A DNA stretch of 64,000 bases from Bremerella alba (GTDB lineage: Bacteria > Planctomycetota > Planctomycetia > Pirellulales > Pirellulaceae). Below are positions 1 to 8,899 of this stretch, piece by piece (the first letter of the stretch is position 1; each line of letters begins with the position of its first letter). The position numbers and the translations under genes were made by a program. The DNA lies in assembly GCF_013618625.1 (NCBI RefSeq), contig NZ_JABRWO010000002.1, positions 62,001 through 126,000 on the forward strand, given 5' to 3'. The notes below the pieces were generated by a model. The model searched no databases. It was given only the letters and a program-made list of their open reading frames with translations, and was not told the origin of the DNA.

Positions 1-20
1 CTTGACGCTGCAGCTCTAGT

Positions 21-737
21 TTAGATATCGCAACGAACGAAAGGGGTCGTCTCGATGGCCTCAGGCTCGCATTGAATACACTCTGCAAGCTTTCCGTGGA
101 CCTTGAGCAGCGTCTTCAGGTCTTCTTCCAGTTCAAGCTCTGGATGAACTTCGGACCAAAAATGCGCCGTGCGAACGAATGCGAGAAACACGAGTAGGTG
201 CTGAAACGCTTCTGCGCCCATCGCTCCGTTAAGGGCCTTGAGACATGAAGACGCCTGGGGAGTCCGTAAGAATACGTGCGACGCACAAGCGAATAGCGTC
301 TCTTCCTCAGGGGTACCACTAGCCGGTGGCTTTGCAAAAATCGTAGGCTTATCCCGTAGAGCATTCAAATGAGGCTCGAGGGCTTCACCGCATGGCAAGT
401 CACGCTGAATCAATTGAACGACTTGGTCTATCGTCTCAGGAGGGCACTTCATATTTCCTGAAGGTCGCCCCAGCCCGACGAGAAATCCGACATGCCGGGC
501 CAGACAATACCGAATCCTACAGAAGCGTGACAGGTAGACGAACAACCGTTCTTTTAACAAAGACGGCAGTGGATTATCCAGATACCCAAACTTGGCAAAT
601 CCCCAGAGGTTTTCCGTAATCTCAGGCGTCTCCGGCCCTAGCTGGAAAAAATGGGGAAGCACACCAAAACGTTGTTTTACTTCACGTGGTATACGAGAGG
701 GATCATCGTAAAGCTCGTCGTCGAGTTCATAACTCAT
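21..737 (-). CDS. AhpD/carboxymuconolactone decarboxylase-like protein
   Basis: A soluble 238-residue protein with no signal peptide. The core around residues 60-90 (LKERLFVYLSRFC then RYCLARHVGFL) resembles the alpha-helical AhpD/CMD fold, in which a Cys-x-x-x-His pair lies after an acidic helix. Here Cys78 and His82 keep the CxxxH spacing. The second Cys of the usual CxxC is displaced (Cys73, giving Cx4C), so classic AhpD disulfide chemistry is uncertain. In planctomycetes and proteobacteria similar domains stand at the N-terminus of PAS sensor kinases, but here the domain stands alone. Family assignment is inference from the motif. The gene is monocistronic as far as can be seen, and the sequence beyond base 1 is unavailable. 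Confidence 0.6.
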   Translation of the reverse strand: MSYELDDELYDDPSRIPREVKQRFGVLPHFFQLGPETPEITENLWGFAKFGYLDNPLPSLLKERLFVYLSRFCRIRYCLARHVGFLVGLGRPSGNMKCPPETIDQVVQLIQRDLPCGEALEPHLNALRDKPTIFAKPPASGTPEEETLFACASHVFLRTPQASSCLKALNGAMGAEAFQHLLVFLAFVRTAHFWSEVHPELELEEDLKTLLKVHGKLAECIQCEPEAIETTPFVRCDI

Positions 738-1173
738 ACTAACCTACGCTCTTATCCAAAAGAAAGATCTCTGCGCCAGGTAGTATAGATCAACCGCTCG
801 AAGTCGTGAGGGCACGTCTCAAGAAAGAGTCAAGTCCCAGCCAGATTTTGTTAGCATACGACATTTATCGCATTGAAGCTACGTCCGATCGCAAACATTA
901 GAATTTCTGCCGCGTAAGAGAGGGGATAATGACGATGGATGGCCCAAAGTGCTTGCACATGCCAGAGCTTGAGCCAGTGAACTCAGGCGAAGATAAGCAC
1001 CAGATCCTTCTCTCAAATTGAGATAACTCGCTGGCCTCCCCGACAGTTCCGTAGCGGCTTTCAATACTTACAAGCTATTAATGTGCGAGGTCTCATTTCC
1101 TTTTTAGCGTCGACAGACTATCGACGCTTTACGGCTTAACCAATCGCGAGCCAATTGCCCGATCAACACCACG
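738..1173. other. Intergenic, no gene seen
   Basis: The 436 bases between the AhpD-like gene and the cytochrome gene contain only short, unconvincing open frames. The one notable structure is the hairpin at 1106-1128. Confidence 0.6.
1106..1128. terminator. Hairpin downstream of the cytochrome gene
   Basis: Perfect 8-bp arms (AGCGTCGA / TCGACGCT) with a 7-base loop lie about 45 bases past the stop of the cytochrome c gene. There is no convincing U-tract on the minus strand, so this is a terminator-like hairpin only. Confidence 0.4.
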
Positions 1174-2640
1174 TTATAAGCATCTCATGAACGCGACCAA
1201 GGCAGCCTTCTCGTCGGCAGTCAGCTTGGTTTGCAAGGCAATGTTGAAGAACTCCACAGTATCTTCCAGGGTAAGAAGACGTCCGTCATGCAGGTAAGGC
1301 GGGGAGTCTTTAATACCTCGTAGTGTAAATGTTTTAATCGCACCGGCTGGGACGTCTTTGTGCCCGCTGACCATCTCGAAGTCATAGAAACGACTTAGCT
1401 GTAGGTCATGCATTTTGTCGTCAAGGTAATTCGGAGCCGGGTGGCATTCGCCACAGCGACCTTTGCCGAAGAAAATCTTTTCGCCTGCCAATTCCTGCTT
1501 GGTTGCTTTGGCAGGATCAAGACGTCCGAACACGTCGAGCTTTGGTGCGGGTGGAAAATCCAACATGTTCTGCATTTGAGCCATCATGGCCACCTGATCC
1601 GTTCGATCAGGCAGGTGCACTCCCTTTTTCATCGCAATTACGTGATCGCCATCGAAGTAGGCCGTACGCTGTTCAAATTGAGAAAAGTCTTCTACTGATC
1701 GTAATGAGCGTTTCGAACCATGGATTTGCTGATTAAACATACCACGAAGGCTAACCGTATCGATCCGGAAACGATTTTCCTGCGGACGTGTATCTGGATT
1801 CAGATGAAATGCCGCGTTCGTGTGGCCATTCACATGGCAATCGAGACATGATACGCCCAACTCAGGCTCGATCGTTTTGCGATCCTCGGTTTGGTTGAAC
1901 TGCTGTTGCGGAAAAGGAGTCAATAAGAGTCGCATCCCTTCCATTTGTACCGGCGTCACTTTCCCTTTGAGCAATCCATAATAATTCTTGATGGAAAGAA
2001 CTTCGCCCTGGGTGACGTCACCTAGCTCGGGGCGATTAATGAGAAACATCGGTGGCGGAAACTCAGGCGTTAAGTGATCTGGTAGGTCAAAGTCCACGTC
2101 AAAACGTTTCAAGTTTCGTTGCTCAAGCTTCGCAATCACATCGATTTGATTTTTTGGAAACACCTGTCCGCCGGTTGCGTGATGAGCATGGGGTAAGGGG
2201 CGGAAACCAGCAGGAAAGACTCGCTGATCGTGAATCTGCTGCGGCGTGAGATCTCCGAGTCGTTCCCAGGTCATCCCTTCCGGCAATCTGATGCGAATAC
2301 CTTGTTGAACTTTCTTTCGTTTTCCGGACATCCATATATCGGAAGGCTGGTCGGTCAAATCATAGCGATGCCCAAGGAGATCGGCCTGGCGTTGGTTAAT
2401 ATCATCTCGCTTTGCTGCGTCCGCTTCATAAACCTCTTGAAAAGGCTTTTCCTTAACCACTTCCATATAGGTCTTCGGTTTCGGCTTTGGCGTCGAAGAC
2501 TCCTTCATAGGGGGTTCGACATCTACGTTGTCAGGTGCCATGGGGGGAACCTGCTGACCATTTGCCGTGGCCACAAGAAGGTCATGTGCCGCCAATAAAC
2601 TAGTAACGACGAGCCAAATGCCAATTCGTGTAGAGTGCAT
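1174..2640 (-). CDS. Secreted di-haem cytochrome c (CCP/MauG-like)
   Basis: The frame is open up to 2835, but the start at 2640 is preferred because it gives a clean signal peptide (MHSTRIGIWLVVTSLLAAH..., cleavage near TANG). The resulting protein has 488 residues. Two CxxCH haem-attachment motifs are visible: CLDCH at about 265-269 and CGECH at about 396-400. The C-terminal LRGIKDSPPYLHDGR stretch is typical of bacterial di-haem cytochrome c peroxidase/MauG-type proteins. It should act in the periplasm. It is transcribed divergently from the molybdenum hydroxylase operon, so it may accept electrons from that enzyme (inference). Peroxidase activity is not shown by the sequence; planctomycetes have many such cytochromes of unknown role. 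Confidence 0.8.
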   Translation of the reverse strand: MHSTRIGIWLVVTSLLAAHDLLVATANGQQVPPMAPDNVDVEPPMKESSTPKPKPKTYMEVVKEKPFQEVYEADAAKRDDINQRQADLLGHRYDLTDQPSDIWMSGKRKKVQQGIRIRLPEGMTWERLGDLTPQQIHDQRVFPAGFRPLPHAHHATGGQVFPKNQIDVIAKLEQRNLKRFDVDFDLPDHLTPEFPPPMFLINRPELGDVTQGEVLSIKNYYGLLKGKVTPVQMEGMRLLLTPFPQQQFNQTEDRKTIEPELGVSCLDCHVNGHTNAAFHLNPDTRPQENRFRIDTVSLRGMFNQQIHGSKRSLRSVEDFSQFEQRTAYFDGDHVIAMKKGVHLPDRTDQVAMMAQMQNMLDFPPAPKLDVFGRLDPAKATKQELAGEKIFFGKGRCGECHPAPNYLDDKMHDLQLSRFYDFEMVSGHKDVPAGAIKTFTLRGIKDSPPYLHDGRLLTLEDTVEFFNIALQTKLTADEKAALVAFMRCL

Positions 2641-2808
2641 CGTTTCTGCCTGATTAGCTGAAGGGGAAAATCGTTTGTTGGACAGTGATGTGCGTCTGTC
2701 CCGCAACTCTCGGACCAAGAGCATTGGTAAATGGCCTTTGCGAATGCTTTTCATGAAACCCTCAACGGTCATATTTCGCGGCAATAGACCAGGTGAATGA
2801 CCGGCAGG

Positions 2809-2824
2809 TGGCACAGATATTGCA
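2809..2824 (+). promoter_or_regulatory. Sigma-54 (-24/-12) promoter of the Mo-hydroxylase operon
   Basis: The sequence TGGCACA-GATA-TTGCA matches the sigma-54 consensus TGGCAC(R)N4TTGCW, with GG and GC separated by exactly 10 bases. The start codon of the first operon gene is 95 bases downstream of the element. It sits in the divergent spacer opposite the cytochrome gene. Confidence 0.65.
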
Positions 2825-2918
2825 GCACGCTCCACTGCAGTGGGTCTTCGCTTGCTCTTGGCCGGCTACCTGGAAGCAATCGTTCAATTGCGAGAATTTA
2901 AACGGGAAAGCAGGGCCT

Positions 2919-3578
2919 ATGCAAAAGAAAGACGAACAACGATTGCGGCGACGCGAGTTTCTTAAAAGTATGGGTCTTGCAGCGGGAGCTTCTTCGATGG
3001 CAGGCAATGTAATGGGACAGGCTGACCAAGCGCAGGAGCAAGGACGTACGCCCACTCCACATGAGATCACATTCGAGCTAAATGGTAATCAACAAACCGT
3101 ACAGCTTGACCCTCGCACGACATTAGTGGATCTGCTTCGAGAGCATCTTCATCTACCAGGCACCAAGAAGGGCTGCGACCACGGGGCCTGTGGGGCGTGT
3201 ACGGTTCATGTTAATGGAGAGCGAGTTCTCTCCTGTTTGACACTGGCCGCAACGCTTAACGACGCAAAAGTAACGACTATCGAGGGTATTTCTCCTGAAG
3301 ACGAACTTCATCCTATTCAAGAGGCCTTTCTCCGCTGCGACGCATATCAGTGTGGTTACTGCACCCCTGGCCAGATCATGTCGGGAATCGCATGTATCGA
3401 AGAAGGCCATGCCCGGAACGGTGAGGAGGAAGCCCGCGAGTGGATGAGCGGAAATTTATGCCGTTGTTCTGCGTACCCCAATATTCTGGCCGCCCTGCGC
3501 CAGACCGCTGGGGCAGAATCGGCCGAAGACCCTGCATCGAAGGTTAAGGTTTTATCGCTCAAAGAAGCAAGGAACTAG
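2919..3578 (+). CDS. Molybdenum hydroxylase 2Fe-2S subunit (PaoA/YagT-like)
   Basis: This is the small iron-sulfur subunit of a xanthine-dehydrogenase-family enzyme, passing electrons from the Mo centre. The ATG at 2919 (219 residues) is chosen because the protein then starts with a twin-arginine signal: RRREFLKSMGLAAG followed by a hydrophobic run. Export is therefore folded and periplasmic, as for E. coli PaoABC. Plant-type 2Fe-2S ligands are seen at Cys86, Cys91, Cys94 and Cys106 (CDHGACGAC). The second cluster uses the CGYC pair at 145/148 and the CRC pair at 181/183. The FAD subunit gene starts 4 bases after its stop, so this is the first gene of a five-gene operon. Confidence 0.9.
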   Translation: MQKKDEQRLRRREFLKSMGLAAGASSMAGNVMGQADQAQEQGRTPTPHEITFELNGNQQTVQLDPRTTLVDLLREHLHLPGTKKGCDHGACGACTVHVNGERVLSCLTLAATLNDAKVTTIEGISPEDELHPIQEAFLRCDAYQCGYCTPGQIMSGIACIEEGHARNGEEEAREWMSGNLCRCSAYPNILAALRQTAGAESAEDPASKVKVLSLKEARN

Positions 3579-3581
3579 CGC

Positions 3582-4649
3582 ATGATTCCGTTTGAATACA
3601 AGTCTCCAAGTTCCCTCGACGTGGCCCAGCTCTCCTTAGATCACCACCAAGTCATGGCACTTGGCGGTGGAACGACGCTCCTTGACTTGATGAAACTGAA
3701 TGTACTTCAACCACGGCAATTGGTTCATGTCAAACCATTGCTGAACGATCATGTCGAAGTTGTCGATGGAAAATTGGTCATTGGTGCCGGTTGCACAATG
3801 GCCAAGTTGGCAGATTCCGATCCAATTAAAAAGAACTTCCCCGCGCTTCGACAATCATTAATTTTGGCTGCATCCCCCCAGATTCGAAATATGGCAACCA
3901 TTGGGGGAAATCTTTTACAGAGAACTCGATCAACCTATTTTCGCCATCCCGACATGCCAGACGATGCTCTTCAGGGCGAGCACGACGCGCTTTCCGCTTC
4001 CGGGGTGGATACAACCTATCTAGCCGTACTCGGAAACGACGGTCGACTGGTAGGCACCTATCCTGGGGACTTTGCCGTCGCGCTGGTCGCGTTTGATGGA
4101 AGCATCCTTGTAAAAGGCCGTGAAGGTCAGCGAACGATCAAAGCACGTGAGTTCTACAAAACACCACGAGGGCATCAAACACAGTATTCAACGCAACTTG
4201 ATGAAGGAGAACTCATCTCGCACGTAACGATTCCTGTCGGCAGTGCCGAAGAGTTCGACGATGTAACGCAGCAAAGCTTTTATCTGAAGATCCGCGAACG
4301 CAGCAGCTACGCTTTTGCACTCGTGAGTATCGCGGCTGGACTTTCTTTGGAAGGAGATAGCCCGAACGACGAACAGACAATCGTCGATGCACGAATTGCA
4401 ATTGGAGGTCTGGCTTCCATCCCCTGGCACAGTGCAGCTGCGGAAAGCGCCTTGATCGGCAAAAAGGCCAGCGATGAAACATTTCGCGCTGCCTCTGAAG
4501 CAGCATTAGCCGAGGCTCGTCCGCCCGTTGGCACGCAATATAAGGTCCTTATGGCAAAACGCGCCATGATTCGTGCTTTGCAGATCTTGCGTGACGAAGG
4601 GAAGTTTGACGACGAGCGTCTTTGGGCAATGCAGCACGGTCGAGCCTAA
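3582..4649 (+). CDS. Molybdenum hydroxylase FAD subunit (PaoB/YagS-like)
   Basis: A 355-residue FAD-binding subunit of the CoxM/YagS family. The FAD-binding loops are visible: ALGGGTTLLDL near residue 26 and ATIGGNLLQRTR at 105-116. PaoB/YagS proteins normally carry an extra [4Fe-4S] cluster whose cysteines follow this motif (RTRC..., then two more Cys within about 15 residues). Here the motif reads RTRSTYFRHPDMPDD and no cysteine follows, so that cluster appears lost. It has no signal of its own and would be exported by piggy-back on the Tat-bearing small subunit. It sits 4 bases after the 2Fe-2S gene and 60 bases before the Mo subunit gene. Confidence 0.88.
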   Translation: MIPFEYKSPSSLDVAQLSLDHHQVMALGGGTTLLDLMKLNVLQPRQLVHVKPLLNDHVEVVDGKLVIGAGCTMAKLADSDPIKKNFPALRQSLILAASPQIRNMATIGGNLLQRTRSTYFRHPDMPDDALQGEHDALSASGVDTTYLAVLGNDGRLVGTYPGDFAVALVAFDGSILVKGREGQRTIKAREFYKTPRGHQTQYSTQLDEGELISHVTIPVGSAEEFDDVTQQSFYLKIRERSSYAFALVSIAAGLSLEGDSPNDEQTIVDARIAIGGLASIPWHSAAAESALIGKKASDETFRAASEAALAEARPPVGTQYKVLMAKRAMIRALQILRDEGKFDDERLWAMQHGRA

Positions 4650-4709
4650 CTCATTTAGGGTTGACTCAGCTGGGTCGTTACCAAATCTTAAAAAAGGGAA
4701 ATTGAGAAG

Positions 4710-6953
4710 ATGGCCGAGACAAACTATCCCCCAATCAAGATGCGCGGCCCCGTTGGCAAGCCAATTGTGCGGAAGAGCGGTCGCGAAAAGGTATCTGGAA
4801 AAGCGACGTTCACTGCGGAATGGCCAATCGATGGACTACTACACGCGGTGCCAGTCCCGAGCACGATCGCTCGCGGTAAAGTCGTTTCGATTGATGCTTC
4901 GGAAGCGAAACAAATGCCAGGCGTGCGATTTATCCTGACGCCTGACAACGTACCTGACTTTGAACGCGTCGCTTCAGGATCAGAGACAGGATTCGAAACA
5001 AGTATTGCCTCAAGTATCTATCCCGCCGCTGAAAAGGAAGTGTTTTACGCCGGACAGTACATTGCCGCCGTGGTGGCCGACACATTTGAGACGGCCCGTG
5101 ACGCGGCGATGCAGGTCAAAGTGAAATACGAAACGACCGACCATGTAACCGACATCGATCAGGCCCCGGCTGATGAACGCCCCGGAGATGTTTTCGGCGA
5201 GCCGCCGGTTATCACGATCAACGATGCGGAAGCCGCTTTGCATGCGGCAGAAGTCGTTATCGATGAAGAATACCCCACGCACATGAACCATCACAATCCG
5301 ATGGAGCCACACGCTGCGATCGCTCATTTTACGGAAAAAGATGAGAAACCATTTCTGACAGTCTATGAAACATCGCAAAGCATCAGCGTTGCGCAAACTA
5401 GCTACGCCAAAGTCATGCAACTCAATGCCCAACAGGTACGGGTTATTTGCAAATACATCGGCGGAGCGTTTGGCTCTAAGGGTCTAACCTGGCCGCATGC
5501 GTTATTAGCTTGTTTCTGCGCCAAGGTAGCCAACGCGCCAGTAAAAGTTGTCGTTTCTCGAAGTCAGATGTACGGCGGCACTGGGCATCGCACCCCCATG
5601 CGTCAGCGGGTGGCGATCGGGTGTTCGAAAGAGGGACACATTACTTCCTTAATTCACGAGGGTACCGCGACTGTTTCGCGTAAGGAGAACTACGTCGAAG
5701 CGTTCACACTTCCGACGCGAATGATGTATGACACCCAAACGTTGCGTTTAGCTCAGCGACAATGTCGTCTCGATACTCAGCTTCCCACGTTTATGCGGGC
5801 TCCGCCGGAGACACCGGGGATGTTTGTTCTCGAATCGGCCATGGATGAAATGGCTACCAAACTTGGAATTGATCCTCTTGAGTTTCGCATTCGCAACGAG
5901 CCCCAAAAAGACATCCACAAGAATAAGCCCTTCAGCGGTCGGTATTTGGTGGAATGCCTCCGACAGGGCGCTAAAGAGTTCAGTTGGCACAAGCGCATAG
6001 CAGAGCCCCGTAGTCAACGAGAAGGTTCGTGGCTAATTGGATACGGCGTTGCTTCATCGACCTTTCCCGTGAATGGCTTTCCCACCCAAGCACGCATTAC
6101 CGTAAGAGACGATGGCACTGCGGAAGTGGCTTGTTGCTCGCACGAACTTGGCACCGGCACGGCCACGGTCCAGAGCCAGTTATTGGCCGACCTCCTGGAT
6201 ATTCCAGCAGGACGAGTTTCGATGGTTCTCGGCGACACGCAATTGCCACCTGGGGGAATCTCAGGCGGAAGTTCCACAACCCATAGTCTCGGATCTGCCG
6301 TCAGCGATGCGGTAGAACAGCTCAAGAAGAAGCTTATCGATTCCGCCCCGAAAAATTCCTTTCTCGAGGGCAAGAGCCCGAAAGACATTCAATTCCAAGA
6401 TGGCCATATTATTCACGGACAGGACAAACTTCGCTTGGAAGACTTCCTGGCCGAGATCAACCGCGCATCAATAGTCGTGGTCGGCAAATTCGATGGCGGC
6501 GAGGACTCACCCACGTCGAATCACTCCTATGGAGCCCAGTTTGTCGAGGTGGCGGTCGACGAAGATTTCGGCATAGTTCGGTTACGACGCATGCTTGCAT
6601 GCTTCGCGTGTGGGACGCTCCTCAATGCTAAAACGGCCCGCAGCCAATTCATGGGAGGGATGATCATGGGAGTGGGTCACGCCCTGCAAGAGGCCACGCA
6701 TTGGGATCATCGTCTGGGCCGCATCACTAATGACAATCTTTCCGAATACCACATCCCGGTGAATGCAGACATCCCCGCAGTGGATATTATGTGGATCGAC
6801 GAACCCGACTTCAATGCATCGCCGATTGGGGCCAAAGGAATAGGCGAGATTGGGATCACCGGTGTTTCGGCCGCCATCGCCAACGCAATCTACAACGCTA
6901 CCGGGCGTCGTTGTCGCGAACTTCCAATCACGCTAGAGAAGGTCATGGCCTAA
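4710..6953 (+). CDS. Molybdenum hydroxylase catalytic subunit (PaoC/YagR-like)
   Basis: A 747-residue molybdopterin-binding subunit, close to the length of E. coli PaoC. Seen: GGAFGSKG (about residue 250, a Mo-cofactor loop), a Pro-rich RTPMRQRVAIG segment, GTGTATVQSQLLAD near 480, and the C-terminal GAKGIGEIGITGVSAAI. The last contains the Glu that acts as catalytic base throughout the xanthine oxidase family. The likely reaction is hydroxylation of an aldehyde or heterocycle. Substrate cannot be read from the sequence, but the PaoABC-like layout favours aldehydes. There is an AAAGGGAAATTGAGA ribosome-binding region before the ATG. The stop and the next ATG are separated by one base, implying translational coupling. 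Confidence 0.9.
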   Translation: MAETNYPPIKMRGPVGKPIVRKSGREKVSGKATFTAEWPIDGLLHAVPVPSTIARGKVVSIDASEAKQMPGVRFILTPDNVPDFERVASGSETGFETSIASSIYPAAEKEVFYAGQYIAAVVADTFETARDAAMQVKVKYETTDHVTDIDQAPADERPGDVFGEPPVITINDAEAALHAAEVVIDEEYPTHMNHHNPMEPHAAIAHFTEKDEKPFLTVYETSQSISVAQTSYAKVMQLNAQQVRVICKYIGGAFGSKGLTWPHALLACFCAKVANAPVKVVVSRSQMYGGTGHRTPMRQRVAIGCSKEGHITSLIHEGTATVSRKENYVEAFTLPTRMMYDTQTLRLAQRQCRLDTQLPTFMRAPPETPGMFVLESAMDEMATKLGIDPLEFRIRNEPQKDIHKNKPFSGRYLVECLRQGAKEFSWHKRIAEPRSQREGSWLIGYGVASSTFPVNGFPTQARITVRDDGTAEVACCSHELGTGTATVQSQLLADLLDIPAGRVSMVLGDTQLPPGGISGGSSTTHSLGSAVSDAVEQLKKKLIDSAPKNSFLEGKSPKDIQFQDGHIIHGQDKLRLEDFLAEINRASIVVVGKFDGGEDSPTSNHSYGAQFVEVAVDEDFGIVRLRRMLACFACGTLLNAKTARSQFMGGMIMGVGHALQEATHWDHRLGRITNDNLSEYHIPVNADIPAVDIMWIDEPDFNASPIGAKGIGEIGITGVSAAIANAIYNATGRRCRELPITLEKVMA

Positions 6954-6954
6954 G

Positions 6955-8139
6955 ATGCGAGACTTGGTAAAACTTGCCCGTGAGGCCCTGGAGCTTGGCG
7001 AGCCGTGTGTACTTTGCACCGTCGTACGGCTAGAAGGTAGTGGATACGGTCAGCCTGGTAGTCGATTACTGGTTACGCAATCAGGCGAACGGTCTGGCTA
7101 CATCAGCGGTGGCTGTCTCGAGAAAGACTTGCTGCGACAAGTCTGGTCGCGAACGACTCACGGTCCGGCTCTACTGGCATTTGACACACGCGGCGATTCT
7201 GTCTCGTCCAGTCGATATCAAACTGGATGCGAAGGAATCGTATACGTTTTGTGTCAACGGATCGAGTCAGCCAACTCGCCTGCCTATCAAGTGATGGTCG
7301 AATCGCAGCTACAAGGAAGATCTCTGCGAATAGGAACCGTCTATCGCAGTGAATCAGCGGACGTTCGTGTTGGCCATATATGGGTCGAGCGGCCAAGAAC
7401 CGAGGTTTGTGTCGATTCAATGCCATATCCACTTCGTGAAAGACTGACAGCGGCAAAGGCCAATCAGACCATTGAGTTCCTGGGCAGTGACGGTGGCACA
7501 ATTGAAGTCGCGATGGAGATTTTAATACCTCCTAAAGAACTACTTATATTTGGTGCCGGAGACGATGTCATTCCCTTAGTCGCAGCCGCAAACCTCCAGG
7601 GCTGGAATGTTAGCGTCACCGGACATCGACCTGAATTGGTCACGTCAGTACGATTCCCAGGTGCAACCGTCTTTTGTCGCCCTTGGGACGACGCCACAAG
7701 AGCATTGTCGATACGCTCCGATACCAACGTGTTGATGATGACCCACGACCTGGAAGCTGATTTCCGTTTGCTTCCGCAGCTGCTTGAATCGCCAAGTAGG
7801 TCGATCGGCATCTTAGGACCTAAGCGCCGTCTGGGACGCTTAATCCAGTCTCTGTACCGGCGAGGCAGAGCTATCTCAGCCCAAGAGGCAGAACGAATTC
7901 GGTCACCAATCGGTCTCGACATCGGTGCGGCAACCCCAACGGAAGTGGCCGCGTCCATAATTGCCGAACTGATCGCTTTGACCAATTGCCGCGAAGGAGG
8001 AAAACTTCACAACCGGTCGCATCCGCTACACGATCGCGCCGAACATGAAGTCCTGAATCCAGGCAAAGGGCAGGTACATATTTCAGAAATCCTTCCCCTT
8101 ACATCACCTATCCAGGCGGAATCATGTCCATTGGACTAG
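6955..8139 (+). CDS. XdhC/CoxI-family Mo-cofactor insertion chaperone
   Basis: A 394-residue XdhC/CoxI-family protein. The N-terminal domain has the family LVTQSGERSGYISGGCLEKDL motif in slightly varied form, with the Gly-Gly-Cys-Leu-Glu signature. The C-terminal half is a Rossmann-like domain beginning LLIFGAGDDV at about residue 196 and containing a late GxxxP-type helix. Known members (XdhC, PaoD) bind MCD or sulfurated Moco and load it into the apo-enzyme. It directly follows the catalytic subunit and overlaps the MocA-like gene by 16 bases, which fits a maturation factor for this enzyme. Confidence 0.88.
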   Translation: MRDLVKLAREALELGEPCVLCTVVRLEGSGYGQPGSRLLVTQSGERSGYISGGCLEKDLLRQVWSRTTHGPALLAFDTRGDSVSSSRYQTGCEGIVYVLCQRIESANSPAYQVMVESQLQGRSLRIGTVYRSESADVRVGHIWVERPRTEVCVDSMPYPLRERLTAAKANQTIEFLGSDGGTIEVAMEILIPPKELLIFGAGDDVIPLVAAANLQGWNVSVTGHRPELVTSVRFPGATVFCRPWDDATRALSIRSDTNVLMMTHDLEADFRLLPQLLESPSRSIGILGPKRRLGRLIQSLYRRGRAISAQEAERIRSPIGLDIGAATPTEVAASIIAELIALTNCREGGKLHNRSHPLHDRAEHEVLNPGKGQVHISEILPLTSPIQAESCPLD

Positions 8140-8744
8140 TCTTAGCCGCGGGCGGTTCGCGGCGTTTGGGTCAACCGAAACAATTGCTCAATTTCCAAGG
8201 AAGACCATTGATCTGCCATGTTGTGGATCAATTAACCACGATCGGAATACAGCATATCGTGGTCGTGCTCGGCTCTGATGGACGGCTTATTGAACAAGAG
8301 CTAAGCAACTTCCCACAAGACAATATGGAAGTGATATTCAATCATGAATGGACGAGTGGCCAGGCGAGCAGCCTGATGCTTGGAATTCGCCATATCGAAC
8401 GACTTCCTGTTGAGGACCAACGACTAATGATCGCCCTATGCGATCAGCCTTTTATTACTGCTACGCATTATCAACTTCTCAAAGCATCATTAGATGACGG
8501 AACGGTCGATGTCGCCGCCACTAATTATTCAACCGGCGGAGGTGTTCCGGCTGTCGTTCGTCGCCGTTGTTGGCGCTACCTATTGGCTTCTATTAAGGGA
8601 GACCAAGGCGCAAAAGGATGGATTCGAGGCCTCCCGTCGCCAGCGGTGAAGCTAGTCAACGCTCCACTAGCAACGATTGACATTGACACACCATCCGATC
8701 TTTCACGACTGCGTGCATCCGAGTATGACCGAAGCCCCCCGTGA
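8124..8744 (+). CDS. MocA-like molybdenum cofactor cytidylyltransferase
   Basis: A 206-residue nucleotidyltransferase of the MobA/MocA group. The N-terminal LAAGGSRRLGQPKQLL is the nucleotide-binding signature, and ALCDQPFIT (about residue 108) is the metal-binding acidic motif typical of MocA. It probably makes the cytosine-dinucleotide form of Moco used by PaoABC-type enzymes. The pairing with an XdhC-like chaperone and a YagTSR-like enzyme supports MocA over MobA. Its ATG lies inside the end of the preceding gene (16-base overlap). It is the last gene of the operon. Confidence 0.87.
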   Translation: MSIGLVLAAGGSRRLGQPKQLLNFQGRPLICHVVDQLTTIGIQHIVVVLGSDGRLIEQELSNFPQDNMEVIFNHEWTSGQASSLMLGIRHIERLPVEDQRLMIALCDQPFITATHYQLLKASLDDGTVDVAATNYSTGGGVPAVVRRRCWRYLLASIKGDQGAKGWIRGLPSPAVKLVNAPLATIDIDTPSDLSRLRASEYDRSPP

Positions 8745-8899
8745 CTTAACGATGGTGAAATCACTAGGTTCTGCGATAGCCCACAACTATTGGACAGTGG
8801 CAGCCGGATTTTTTACGCTGATAGGGTGGGGGTGCATTCAGGTTTGAATTGATCGGGGGTCGCTTCCCCGGCGTCCTTAAAGACCAGAAAGCCTGCTAA

